Shown here: positions 38,527-46,363 of the stretch, piece after piece
Numbering within the stretch: position 1 is the first letter of the stretch
Layout: each line of letters starts with the position of its first letter
NCBI RefSeq assembly: GCF_008692605.1
Contig: NZ_LFCT01000002.1
Location: 186,001-250,000, forward strand
Source: Sphingobium estronivorans
GTDB lineage: Bacteria > Pseudomonadota > Alphaproteobacteria > Sphingomonadales > Sphingomonadaceae
Direction of reading: 5' to 3'
Length of the DNA: 64,000 bases
Made by a program: the position numbers and the translations under genes
The notes under the pieces: generated by a model
The model's input: the letters and a program-made list of their open reading frames with translations, nothing else
The model's database searches: none
What the model was told of the DNA's origin: nothing

Positions 38527-39465
38527 TCAGCTGTAACGGTTGATCACGGCCACGTCACCGCCCAGCGACCGTCGCAGAAGCGTGAGCTGCGCCACGGCCG
38601 TCGGCTCGGTCTGGAGTTGATGCGGGGTCAGGCCGATGAAATGCTTGATCTCCCGAATGAAATGCGACTGGTCGTAGAAGCGGCCGTCCTCGCACAAGGC
38701 CTGCCAGCTTTCATGATCCAGCGCGATCCGCGCGCTGCAACGCAGCGCCCGATATTTGCGCGCCAGCAGCTTGGGCGGGCAGCCATAATATTTGTTGGTG
38801 AGCCGCGCGAGTTGGCGCGGGGACAGGCCGGTAATGTCGGCCAGGGTCTCGATACGGGGCGACCCCTCCCCCATCAGCCAGCCGTCGACCGCCTCCAGCA
38901 CCCGCCAGGTCGATTCGGGCAGCGCCACCAGCCGTTTGGTCAAAAATTCCCAGCACAGCGCCGCCATGACCTCCGCATCGTCCGTGGCGCGCAGCTTTTC
39001 CAGCAATTCGCGATAGTCTGGCCGGTCACCCAAATCCTGAACCCGATCGGTCAGGCTGCTGGCGTCGCCGCCATGCAGGGCGATCCATCCGGCGGGGAGC
39101 AGTGAAATGCCGACCACCCGTCCGGGACCGTTCAGTTCGAACCGGGTCGCGCCCAGGGTCGGCCCCAGCAGGCATATTTCAGGCGTGGGCGCGCTCGTTC
39201 CATCATGGAAATGATAGTTGCCGCTGCTTTCCAGCATGAAACGAAGTTGCGGCACGTCCGCGCGGGTCACATCCGAATAATGATCGGCCGCCTCATTGAA
39301 CACATAGAGCGAACCGAAATAGGTGTTTAATTGTTCCGGCAGCGCAAAGTATCGCAATCGGACCAAACCATGTACCGCGTCGACCGTATAGGACAGCGGC
39401 GCCTGATCGTCTTTTGCCTTGATATTTGGCGTCCCCCCGGACGCTTCGCTGTCATGCGACCGCAT
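38527..39465 (-). CDS. AraC-family transcriptional regulator
   Basis: 312 residues. The C-terminal third carries the double helix-turn-helix: SPRQLARLTNKYYGCPPKLLARKYRALR and FYDQSHFIREIKHFIGLTPHQLQ. The first 190 residues are an effector domain of unknown ligand (LLGPTLGATRFELNGPGRVVG resembles the DUF6597-like N-terminal domain). Targets unknown; the gene runs convergent with the suf operon's upstream region. Confidence 0.9.
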   Translation of the reverse strand: MRSHDSEASGGTPNIKAKDDQAPLSYTVDAVHGLVRLRYFALPEQLNTYFGSLYVFNEAADHYSDVTRADVPQLRFMLESSGNYHFHDGTSAPTPEICLLGPTLGATRFELNGPGRVVGISLLPAGWIALHGGDASSLTDRVQDLGDRPDYRELLEKLRATDDAEVMAALCWEFLTKRLVALPESTWRVLEAVDGWLMGEGSPRIETLADITGLSPRQLARLTNKYYGCPPKLLARKYRALRCSARIALDHESWQALCEDGRFYDQSHFIREIKHFIGLTPHQLQTEPTAVAQLTLLRRSLGGDVAVINRYS

Positions 39466-39564
39466 ATTTCACCCCGGCCCGCACTATGCGCCATCGTGGC
39501 GCAGGCGCAAGAGGTTATGCTTAACGAAATATCACTTTCCGGCCGTTTTCTCAGGGATTGCAGA

Positions 39565-39664
39565 TGAAAAACGACCCGGCAGCTTTCACTGCCGGGTCAG
39601 GAAAGGTCTCGTCGGCCATGGGCCTAGAGCCTTCGGGTCGCAGGACTCTCTTACGTCCGAATCG
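39565..39664 (-). ncRNA. candidate small RNA of about 95-100 bases
   Basis: A perfect ten-base-pair hairpin (GACCCGGCAG, loop, CTGCCGGGTC, 39573-39598) is followed on the minus strand by GTTTTTC, an intrinsic terminator. No minus-strand protein gene lies upstream. A TAAAAT -10-like element sits at 39670-39675, placing a start near 39663. The -35 is not clear. Function and partner unknown. Confidence 0.45.
39573..39598 (-). terminator. Rho-independent terminator (minus strand)
   Basis: Ten-base-pair perfect stem with a six-base loop, then GTTTTTC on the minus strand. Ends no annotated gene; taken as the 3' end of the candidate small RNA. Confidence 0.75.
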
Positions 39665-39813
39665 GGGAAATTTTATTGGATGAATCGGACATGCGCCGGA
39701 CCAAAACGGGACGAATCCCAAGGAATCTTGTTAAGAAATGTCGTTCCCACCCGACTGTTGCCACGACGCAACAGCGACTCGACGCCAGCCTTCCGCGCTG
39801 GCATAGCGCGGCC

Positions 39814-40851
39814 ATGTCCTACAGCCTCATCCGACCGCTTTTCTTCGCGCTGGAAGCCGAACGCGCCCATCATCTGTCGATCAAGCTGCTCCGGCTGATG
39901 CCGACTCCTGCGCCTCTGGCACCCGACTCGGCGCTGGCCCAGACGGTGGCGGGGATTCGCTTTCCCAATCCCGTGGGGCTGGCGGCGGGCTATGACAAGG
40001 AGGGGCTGGTCGCGCACAAAATGCATGGCCTGGGCTTCGGCTTTGCCGAGTTGGGGACGCTGACCCCCCTGCCCCAGCCGGGCAATCCGCTGCCTCGCCT
40101 GTTCCGGTTGGTGGAGGACCGGGCCGTCATCAACCGCATGGGTTTCAACAATGGCGGCCAAGCCGCGGCTGCGGAACGCATCGCCAAGCGCAAGCGCCCA
40201 GGCGGCCCGGTGATCGGCATCAATATCGGCGCGAACAAGGATGCCACGGACCGGATCGCGGACTATGCCACGGGCGTGACCTGCATGGCGCCGCTGGCCG
40301 ATTATCTGACGGTCAACATCTCCTCCCCCAATACGCCGGGGCTGCGCGCCTTGCAGGATCGGGCGGCGCTCGACCAGTTGCTGGGCGCGGTAATGGCTGC
40401 GCGGGGGGCGAACCGCACGCCGATCTTTCTGAAGGTCGCACCCGATCTCGAGCCTGCCGATGTAGAGGATATTGCGGCCGCCTGCCTCGATCATGGGATC
40501 GATGCGCTGATCGTATCCAACACGACCATTTCACGCCCCGCGCTGCATTCGCCGCAAGCTGGAGAAGGTGGCGGCCTGTCGGGGGCGCCGCTGCACGACA
40601 TGGCGTTGCACCGGCTGCGCGATTTCCGGCGGCTGCTGGGCGCGCGCCTGCCGCTGATCGGCGTGGGCGGCATCGCCAATGCGGAGCAGGCCTACGCCCG
40701 CATCCGCGCCGGGGCGAGCCTGATCCAGCTCTACAGCGCACTGGTCTATGAGGGGCCTTATCTCGCCAAGCGGATCAACGCGGGTCTGAAAACATTGATG
40801 GCCCGCGACGGCATCCGGAATATCAGCGAGATAGTGGGGATCGACGCCTGA
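39814..40851 (+). CDS. pyrD: dihydroorotate dehydrogenase (quinone), class 2
   Basis: 345 residues from ATG 39814 (MSYSLIRPLFFALEAERAHHL), the family start. The fourth step of pyrimidine synthesis, membrane-associated and quinone-linked. NRMGFNNGG, the catalytic-serine region NISSPNTPGLR, SNTTISRP and GVGGIANAEQAYARIRAGASLIQLYS are class 2 signatures. Confidence 0.95.
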   Translation: MSYSLIRPLFFALEAERAHHLSIKLLRLMPTPAPLAPDSALAQTVAGIRFPNPVGLAAGYDKEGLVAHKMHGLGFGFAELGTLTPLPQPGNPLPRLFRLVEDRAVINRMGFNNGGQAAAAERIAKRKRPGGPVIGINIGANKDATDRIADYATGVTCMAPLADYLTVNISSPNTPGLRALQDRAALDQLLGAVMAARGANRTPIFLKVAPDLEPADVEDIAAACLDHGIDALIVSNTTISRPALHSPQAGEGGGLSGAPLHDMALHRLRDFRRLLGARLPLIGVGGIANAEQAYARIRAGASLIQLYSALVYEGPYLAKRINAGLKTLMARDGIRNISEIVGIDA

Positions 40852-40899
40852 TCCGCCCCATGGGTTGCAGAACGCAATGCAGCGATTAGGGTGCCGCGC

Positions 40900-42600
40900 A
40901 TGACTTCCCGCCTGTCCGGCCTGCTGGCTCCCTTCGCCCTTTACGCCTTTCTTCCCGCGCCGCTCGCCGCGCGCGAGCCGGTTTCGGTCAATGCCACCGT
41001 TTCCGCCGCCGATCCCCGCGCCGCCGAAGCCGGGCAGGAAATTCTGCGCAAGGGCGGCAGCGCGACCGACGCCGCCATCGCCATGATGCTGACGCTGAAT
41101 GTCGTCGAACCGCATAATAGCGGCATCGGCGGCGGCGGCTTCCTGATGCACCATGACGGGCGGACGGGCGTGCTGGACTCGATCGACGGACGCGAAACCG
41201 CCCCGGCGGCCGCGCGGCCCGACCGTTTCATGGGGCCGGATGGCCGGCCCCTGTCCTTCCGCGACGCATGGCCGGGCGGCTATTCCGTCGGTGTGCCGGG
41301 CAATGTGCGGATCGCCTGGGACGCCCACCGGAAATGGGGCAAGCTGCCCTGGGCCGACCTGTTCCAACCCGCCATCCGCTTGGCCGAACAGGGGTTCGAG
41401 GTGCGCCAGCGGCTCGACACGGCAATGAAGGCGGTCGCGCCGATCTGGGCCGGTTTCCCGGACATCCAGAAATATTTCTGGATCGACGGCAAGCCCGCGC
41501 CAATGGGAACGATCCTCAAGAATCCGCCGCTCGCCGCGCTGTTCCGGCGAATCGCGGCGGAGGGGCCAGACGCCTTCTATAGGGGCGCCAATGCCCGGGC
41601 GATTGCCGACACCGTCACCCATGCCCCGAAAAACCCGGTGCCGATGACGGAGGCCGATCTTGCCGACTATCGGGCCAAGCCGCGTAAGCCGGTCTGCGGT
41701 CCGTATCGCGTCTATACCGTTTGCGGCATGGGGCCAGCCTCGGCGGGCGGGATCACCGTGTTGCAGGTGCTGGGCATGGTCGAACGCTTCCCGCTGGCGC
41801 AATGGGGCAAGGACGATCCCCGGTCCTGGCATGTCATTGGAGAAGCGATGCAGCTCGCCTATGCCGACCGTGACACCTATCTGGGCGATCCCGAATTTGT
41901 GCAGGTGCCCATCGCCGGACTGATCGACCCTGCCTATCTCAAGCGCCGGTCCGCGCTCATCGACATGGGCAAGGCGCTCAATGACTATCGGCCCGGCACA
42001 CCTCCGGGCGCGGAAAAGCGCACCGCCGCTTTGCCCCAGCCGGAATCGGGTACCAGCCATTTCGTCGCCATCGACCGCAATGGCGACATCGCCGCCTGGA
42101 CCTCCACCATAGAGAGTTTCTTCGGCAGTCAGCTTGTGGCCAATGGCGTGATCCTGAACAATGAACTGACCGATTTCAGCTTTACGCCGGAGAAAAACGG
42201 CGCGCCCGTGGCCAACCGGGTCGAACCGGGCAAGCGGCCGCTGTCATCCATGGCACCCACCATCGTCTATGACGCGGCGGGCACGCCCATCTTCACCATC
42301 GGCGCGGCGGGCGGCAAGACCATCATCATGCAAGTCGCCAAGGCCCTGATCGCCCATTTCGACTGGGGGCTGTCCGCGCAGGATTCGATCGCGCTGGGCT
42401 TTGAATTCTTCGACAAGGACGGGCTGGTGCTGGAACAGGGCACCTCGCTGGAGGCCATGAAGGCGCCGCTGGAAAAGCTGGGGCATCAGGTGTCGATCAG
42501 CCGCTTCGGCCTGAAGGCCAACGCCGCCGAACGCACCGCGGACGGCCATTGGATCGGCGCCGCCGACCCGCGCAGCCCCGGCGTGTCCTTGCAGGAATAG
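40900..42600 (+). CDS. ggt: gamma-glutamyltransferase
   Basis: 566 residues with an N-terminal signal peptide (LLAPFALYAFLPAPLAA), so periplasmic. It transfers or hydrolyses gamma-glutamyl groups of glutathione. The self-cleaving nucleophile threonine is in PESGTSHFVAID near residue 375, and the later GKRPLSSMAPTIV is the gamma-glutamyl-binding loop. NSGIGGGGFLMHHDG is another family motif. ATG at 40900. Confidence 0.94.
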   Translation: MTSRLSGLLAPFALYAFLPAPLAAREPVSVNATVSAADPRAAEAGQEILRKGGSATDAAIAMMLTLNVVEPHNSGIGGGGFLMHHDGRTGVLDSIDGRETAPAAARPDRFMGPDGRPLSFRDAWPGGYSVGVPGNVRIAWDAHRKWGKLPWADLFQPAIRLAEQGFEVRQRLDTAMKAVAPIWAGFPDIQKYFWIDGKPAPMGTILKNPPLAALFRRIAAEGPDAFYRGANARAIADTVTHAPKNPVPMTEADLADYRAKPRKPVCGPYRVYTVCGMGPASAGGITVLQVLGMVERFPLAQWGKDDPRSWHVIGEAMQLAYADRDTYLGDPEFVQVPIAGLIDPAYLKRRSALIDMGKALNDYRPGTPPGAEKRTAALPQPESGTSHFVAIDRNGDIAAWTSTIESFFGSQLVANGVILNNELTDFSFTPEKNGAPVANRVEPGKRPLSSMAPTIVYDAAGTPIFTIGAAGGKTIIMQVAKALIAHFDWGLSAQDSIALGFEFFDKDGLVLEQGTSLEAMKAPLEKLGHQVSISRFGLKANAAERTADGHWIGAADPRSPGVSLQE

Positions 42601-42602
42601 CG

Positions 42603-43097
42603 TCAGACCTTCAAATCCAGTCCACCGACGTTGAACTGGAACGGGAAGGTCTTGTCCTTCGGCCCGACCACCAGATTGACCTTGATCGTCTGACTGCCCC
42701 TGATCGCGTCATAGGCCCTGGCGGCGGGCAGGACCTCGATACCGTCCTTATTCTCGGTCATCCGACCCTTCCACTCATGGGTCTTGCCATCCTCCGTGGT
42801 GGCGGTGACGCGGCAGTCGGACAGATCGCAGGTGAAGGGCGCGCCCACCAGCTTGACGGTGACGTCCGCCTCCCCCTTCTCCATGGGCTGGACCAGCAGG
42901 ACGGAGAAAGTGTCCGCTGCGGTCATGGTCTGCACCGTGTTGGCGCTGCCGATATAGGCGACCTTGGCCTTGGCGCCCGGGCCGCCTTCATATTTCCAGA
43001 CCTGCCCGATCTGGTCGCGCTGGGTCGGCGCCTTGTCCCCGGATGAGGAGCAGGCCGCGACCAGTCCCATGGCAGTCAGTGCCCAGAGGGTTCGCAT
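42603..43097 (-). CDS. hypothetical lipoprotein
   Basis: 164 residues. Signal peptide with lipobox LVAAC (MRTLWALTAMGLVAACSSSG), so anchored in the outer or inner membrane. A middle part with a cysteine pair (FTCDLSDCRVT) and a beta-rich fold. No known domain. Three bases convergent with ggt. Confidence 0.75.
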   Translation of the reverse strand: MRTLWALTAMGLVAACSSSGDKAPTQRDQIGQVWKYEGGPGAKAKVAYIGSANTVQTMTAADTFSVLLVQPMEKGEADVTVKLVGAPFTCDLSDCRVTATTEDGKTHEWKGRMTENKDGIEVLPAARAYDAIRGSQTIKVNLVVGPKDKTFPFQFNVGGLDLKV

Positions 43098-43165
43098 CGC
43101 TTCTCTCCTTTTCCCGTCATCATTACGGAAGGAGAACGCATCAGCGTGGCGCGGTTTCCCTCGAC

Positions 43166-43603
43166 TCAGCGATAGCGCGAGGCGGTTTCCCGGATCAGCG
43201 CGATCATGTTGGGGATGCCCTGCGTCCGGTTGGAGCTGAGCTGGTTGCGCAGGTCGAAGGGTGCCAAAGCGCCTTCGATATCGGTCGCGGCGATCGCAGC
43301 GGGTGCCTGATCCTGCACCGTCAGCAGCACCAGCGCGATGATCCCCTTGGTGATCGCGGCGTTGCTGTCCGCCAGGAAATGCAGGCGGCCCCCATTGGCA
43401 GAATCGGCGTCCAGCACCGTGGGATAGACCCAGACCGCCGCCGAACAGCCCCGCACCAGCGTCGCGTCGGTCTTGAGCGCATCGGGCATGGGCTCCAGCG
43501 CCTTGCCCAGATCGATGAGCAGCCGATACCGGTCGTCGGCATCGAGAAATTCATATTCTTCGACCAGATCGGTCAGGACGGGCAGCAAAGTCATACCCGC
43601 CAT
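43166..43603 (-). CDS. sufE: SufE sulfur acceptor
   Basis: 145 residues. The active-site cysteine is in LVRGCSAAVWVYP, the SufE signature, which takes sulfur from SufS. Separate from the suf operon by about 5 kb. An internal ATG at 43594 is possible. A stem-loop at 43608-43641 lies directly upstream. Confidence 0.9.
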   Translation of the reverse strand: MAGMTLLPVLTDLVEEYEFLDADDRYRLLIDLGKALEPMPDALKTDATLVRGCSAAVWVYPTVLDADSANGGRLHFLADSNAAITKGIIALVLLTVQDQAPAAIAATDIEGALAPFDLRNQLSSNRTQGIPNMIALIRETASRYR

Positions 43604-43607
43604 ATAG

Positions 43608-43641
43608 GGGGAAAAGCGCGATGCGAAAGCCGCTTTTCCCC
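43608..43641. terminator. inverted repeat between the Psp extension and sufE
   Basis: GGGGAAAAGCG and CGCTTTTCCCC with a 12-base loop, 11 perfect pairs. Between the stop of the upstream minus-strand small protein and sufE. Likely terminates the Psp operon; it has no separate T-tract. Confidence 0.5.
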
Positions 43642-43649
43642 TCTTGTCG

Positions 43650-43883
43650 TTACAGGTCCACGCCTGCGGCGATGGCTTCCAGCTTGCGGATGCGTTCCTT
43701 CAGGTCCGCAACCTCGATCCTTGTGGTGGTCGAGGGCGGCGCGGCGTCTTCGCCTTGCCGCGCCAGTTCGGCCCGCTTCAGATCGAGCCAGCCGTTCCAA
43801 CCGCGCAGGGCGGTGGCGGCGATGATGGCGAGTCCCGACAAACCCGCCACCGCCAATGTCAAAATGATGAGGGGGTCCTGCAT
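43650..43883 (-). CDS. PspB-like small membrane protein (third paralogue)
   Basis: 77 residues from ATG 43883, which has AGGGAGGA at good spacing. One helix (PLIILTLAVAGLSGLAIIAATAL) then a charged coiled-coil ending VADLKERIRKLEAIAAG. Layout is that of PspB, but sequence is diverged. Last gene of the Psp run. Confidence 0.75.
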   Translation of the reverse strand: MQDPLIILTLAVAGLSGLAIIAATALRGWNGWLDLKRAELARQGEDAAPPSTTTRIEVADLKERIRKLEAIAAGVDL

Positions 43884-43920
43884 ATCGTCCTCCCTGTGGG
43901 CCATGTGCGCGCAGGCCGCG

Positions 43921-44172
43921 TCAGTCGCGGTCCCTGAGCTTGTCGAATTCCCGCTCCAGCGCGGTGGAGCTGTCGGTCGCCAGCCGTTCCAGCACGGCGA
44001 CGCGATCCTTCAGCGCCTTCACCTCCGCGCGCAGCCGCTCCGCTTCCGGGTCGGGACCGCGAGACGCGAAATCCTCCCCCTTGTCGCGGCGCACGACGCC
44101 ATATTTGGCGCGGATGACGCTGGCGATGGCGGTGATCGCAACGATGGCGACGACCATTTCAAACGGATTCAT
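43921..44172 (-). CDS. PspB-like small membrane protein (second paralogue)
   Basis: 83 residues from ATG 44172 (AAGGGG upstream). N-terminal helix MNPFEMVVAIVAITAIASVI, a polar linker, then coiled coil ERLRAEVKALKDRVAVLERLAT and LEREFDKLRD. PspB-type layout. Confidence 0.78.
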   Translation of the reverse strand: MNPFEMVVAIVAITAIASVIRAKYGVVRRDKGEDFASRGPDPEAERLRAEVKALKDRVAVLERLATDSSTALEREFDKLRDRD

Positions 44173-44223
44173 CGAATTTCCCCTTGCCTGCCGGCCTCGG
44201 ACAGCCGGCATCTTTATGCATCC

Positions 44224-44484
44224 TCAATTCAACGGCGGCGCGTTCCGCAGCCGTTCGATCTCATCGGACAGGTCCATCCCCTTGTCGGTGACGATCCGTT
44301 CCAGCACCCGCACCCGCTGCTCCAGCCTTTCGGTCTGCGCCGCATATTGGGCGGTCTTCTCGGCGGTTTCGCGCGACTGCGCTTCCAGTTGTCGTTCCTT
44401 CAGGGCCAGCCAGCTCCTGAACCCCTTCATGCCGATAGCGGTCAGGGGGATGAGCACCCAGATCCAGCTTGCGATGTGATTCAT
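44224..44484 (-). CDS. PspB-like small membrane protein (first paralogue)
   Basis: 86 residues from ATG 44484 (GAGGA upstream). Helix WIWVLIPLTAIGMKGFRSW, then long coiled coil with RLEQRVRVLERIVTD, which matches the PspB signature RLxxRVxxLERI(V/L). Clearly related to the pspB at 44996-45292. A 128-base gap to pspC holds a small CCGGTC/GACCGG hairpin. Confidence 0.82.
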   Translation of the reverse strand: MNHIASWIWVLIPLTAIGMKGFRSWLALKERQLEAQSRETAEKTAQYAAQTERLEQRVRVLERIVTDKGMDLSDEIERLRNAPPLN

Positions 44485-44613
44485 CAGACTATCCTCAGTT
44501 CGGGGCCTCATTTGAGGCTATGCCGGCCTCCATGCGGCGCTTCTGCGCCCGGTCAGACCGCCTTTTCGACCGGCGTCGGGATCGGTTCGATGAACGGCAA
44601 TCCCCTCCCGCCT

Positions 44614-44994
44614 TCAGCGCAGGCTGTCGATCTCGTCCGCGAGACGCGTGTTGCGGCTGGTATAATAGGTTTCGATGTCGGCCAGGCGCCGGTCGATGTC
44701 GCGGAACTTCGACCGGACATCGCGGGTGGAGCGGGCCGGATTGGACCGCACGCCCTGCCAGAATTTCTCGTCATCCCGGTCGGCATAGAGGCCCAGCGGC
44801 TTGTTCTCGGCAAAATAAGCGGCGGCGAAATAGGCGATCAGCGACCAGGGGAAGGCCCCCATCAGCGTCACCAGCACCGCGCCGACCCGGACCCAGACCA
44901 CGTCGATCCCGGTATAGTCGGCAATGCCGGCGCACACGCCCATCCACTTGCCATTCTGCTTGTCGAGATAGAATTTGGTGCGACGGGCAGCCAT
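44614..44994 (-). CDS. pspC: phage shock protein C
   Basis: 126 residues from ATG 44994. The PspC domain FYLDKQNGKWMGVCAGIADYTGIDVVWVRV is at the N terminus, with one membrane helix after it and a C-terminal coiled coil (FRDIDRRLADIETYYTSRNT). Senses membrane stress with PspB and relieves PspA inhibition of PspF. Confidence 0.93.
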   Translation of the reverse strand: MAARRTKFYLDKQNGKWMGVCAGIADYTGIDVVWVRVGAVLVTLMGAFPWSLIAYFAAAYFAENKPLGLYADRDDEKFWQGVRSNPARSTRDVRSKFRDIDRRLADIETYYTSRNTRLADEIDSLR

Positions 44995-44995
44995 T

Positions 44996-45292
44996 TCAGT
45001 TCCTCCGGTCGGGGTTTTGGCGGTCGATATTTTGGCGGTCGAAGTCATAGGCCTCGTCCTGCGAAGGGCGGACGGGACGAAAATCGGGATTGTCGGCGGC
45101 GACGATCCTCTCGACCGTCTGGAGCCTGTCTTCCAGCCGCCGGGCGAGCAGGTGAAGCTCATCCAGCAGCTTTTCGTCCTCATCGGTGATCTTGGGGGCC
45201 TGCTTCCATTTGGTGACATAGTGGAAGATCAGCCAGGGCATGCCGATAAACAGCATGCCGCAGATCATGATCGGTAGAAAAACATCCTCCAT
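44996..45292 (-). CDS. pspB: phage shock protein B
   Basis: 98 residues. N-terminal membrane helix (FLPIMICGMLFIGMPWLIFH) followed by the cytoplasmic coiled coil RRLEDRLQTVERIVA. The C terminus carries a small repeated motif DRQN-IDRQN-PDRRN. Its stop abuts the pspC start. Confidence 0.9.
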   Translation of the reverse strand: MEDVFLPIMICGMLFIGMPWLIFHYVTKWKQAPKITDEDEKLLDELHLLARRLEDRLQTVERIVAADNPDFRPVRPSQDEAYDFDRQNIDRQNPDRRN

Positions 45293-45295
45293 GGA

Positions 45296-45976
45296 TCACC
45301 CTTCCCTGTTTCCACTGGCGTTCATGCTCGCCTTGAGCGCGGCGAGTTCGGCATCGACCTTGTCCGACGCCTTCAACTCGGCAATCTCTTCCTCCAGCGT
45401 CTTGGGCGCGGCGCCCATTCCGGCGGCGTCGGCGCGGCCTTCGGCCATGTCCACGCGGCGTTCCAGCATCTCGAAGCGGGCAAAGGCGTCGTTCACCTTC
45501 TCGCCGGCATAGGCTTCACGGACGCGGAGGCGATTTTGGGCGCTTTCCATCCGGGTCACAAGACCGTTCTGGCGGGCGCGGGCCTCGCGCAGCTTCGCCT
45601 GGAGCTTGGCGATGTCCTCTTCCGAAGCCCGCAGCGATTCGTCCAGTGCCTCGATCTCATGCGAAAGCTGCTCGGCCATATCGGTCGCCTTCTGCTTTTC
45701 GACCAGCGCGGCCTTGGCCAGATCCTCGCGATCCTTGCTGAGCGCCAGCTGGGCCTTTTCCGTCCAGCTGTCCTGCAAGCCCTGAAGCTTGGCGATATGG
45801 CGCCGCATCTCCTTCTGGTCGGCGATGGTGCGGGCGGCGGACGCGCGCACCTCCACCAGCGTCTCCTCCATTTCAAGGATGATCATGCGGATCATCTTCG
45901 CCGGGTCTTCCGCCCGGTCGAGCAGGTCGGTGACATTGGCGGCTATGATGTCTCGGGTGCGGGAGAAAATACCCAT
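45296..45976 (-). CDS. pspA: phage shock protein A
   Basis: 226 residues from ATG 45976 (MGIFSRTRDIIAANVTDLLDRAEDPAKMIRMIILEME), the classic PspA N terminus. The rest is a long coiled coil (PspA/IM30 fold) that binds membranes and, in the resting cell, inhibits PspF. 37 bases downstream of the small leader gene. Confidence 0.95.
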   Translation of the reverse strand: MGIFSRTRDIIAANVTDLLDRAEDPAKMIRMIILEMEETLVEVRASAARTIADQKEMRRHIAKLQGLQDSWTEKAQLALSKDREDLAKAALVEKQKATDMAEQLSHEIEALDESLRASEEDIAKLQAKLREARARQNGLVTRMESAQNRLRVREAYAGEKVNDAFARFEMLERRVDMAEGRADAAGMGAAPKTLEEEIAELKASDKVDAELAALKASMNASGNREG

Positions 45977-46013
45977 TTGAACTTCACTCCTGGTACGAAC
46001 TGTGGGGCGGACC

Positions 46014-46187
46014 TTACGCCAGATAGTGCAGGGCCGCTGGGCAATCATGGGTGGCAGGCATGGGCAATTCGCTGGCGCGGGCCGGGCCGACCGCCGAGAG
46101 GATCAGGGTCGATCCGAACAGGACGGAGGCGATGGCGACGGACAGCAATTGACCGATTTCACGAACCTTGGGGCTTTGCTTTTCCAT
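46014..46187 (-). CDS. 57-residue small protein heading the psp operon
   Basis: From ATG 46187 with a strong AGGAG 8 bases upstream. One hydrophobic helix (LLSVAIASVLFGSTLILSAVG) followed by PARASELP, which reads as a signal peptide with an AxA-like cleavage site, or a single membrane helix. Two-thirds of it is hydrophobic or short polar. No known family. It lies between the sigma-54-like promoter and pspA. Confidence 0.7.
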   Translation of the reverse strand: MEKQSPKVREIGQLLSVAIASVLFGSTLILSAVGPARASELPMPATHDCPAALHYLA

Positions 46188-46257
46188 GACGAAAACTCCT
46201 GAACCTTGGCCTTCATAGGGGACCGCCTGATTGGTCGGCGGCGTTGCTTTCCGATAT

Positions 46258-46274
46258 TGCAGAAGGCGTGCCAA
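46258..46274 (-). promoter_or_regulatory. sigma-54-type promoter of the psp operon
   Basis: On the minus strand TTGGCACGCCTTCTGCA fits the sigma-54 form YTGGCACGrNNNTTGCW at 15 of 17 positions, with the GG and GC elements intact. It points at the leader gene and pspA, and the divergent neighbour is the enhancer-binding protein PspF. Confidence 0.75.
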
Positions 46275-46363
46275 TTTTGAGAAATGGCGGAATTGCGGGA
46301 TTTTTTACGACCGTCAAAATATAGGACTTGCCGAAAGGTGGGAAATTTCACCATAAGTTGGGC

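Larger units (their letters stand above)
39466..39813. other. 348-base divergent intergenic region
   Basis: Lies between the AraC gene (minus) and pyrD (plus). A strong minus-strand terminator at 39563-39598 and a TAAAAT element at 39670-39675 are its visible features. The frame 5' of pyrD is open but not protein-like. Confidence 0.7.

Noticed and set aside
39676-39813. N-terminal extension of PyrD
   Set aside because: The upstream residues have no resemblance to class 2 dihydroorotate dehydrogenase and cross the candidate small-RNA promoter; MSYSLIRPLFF is the family start.
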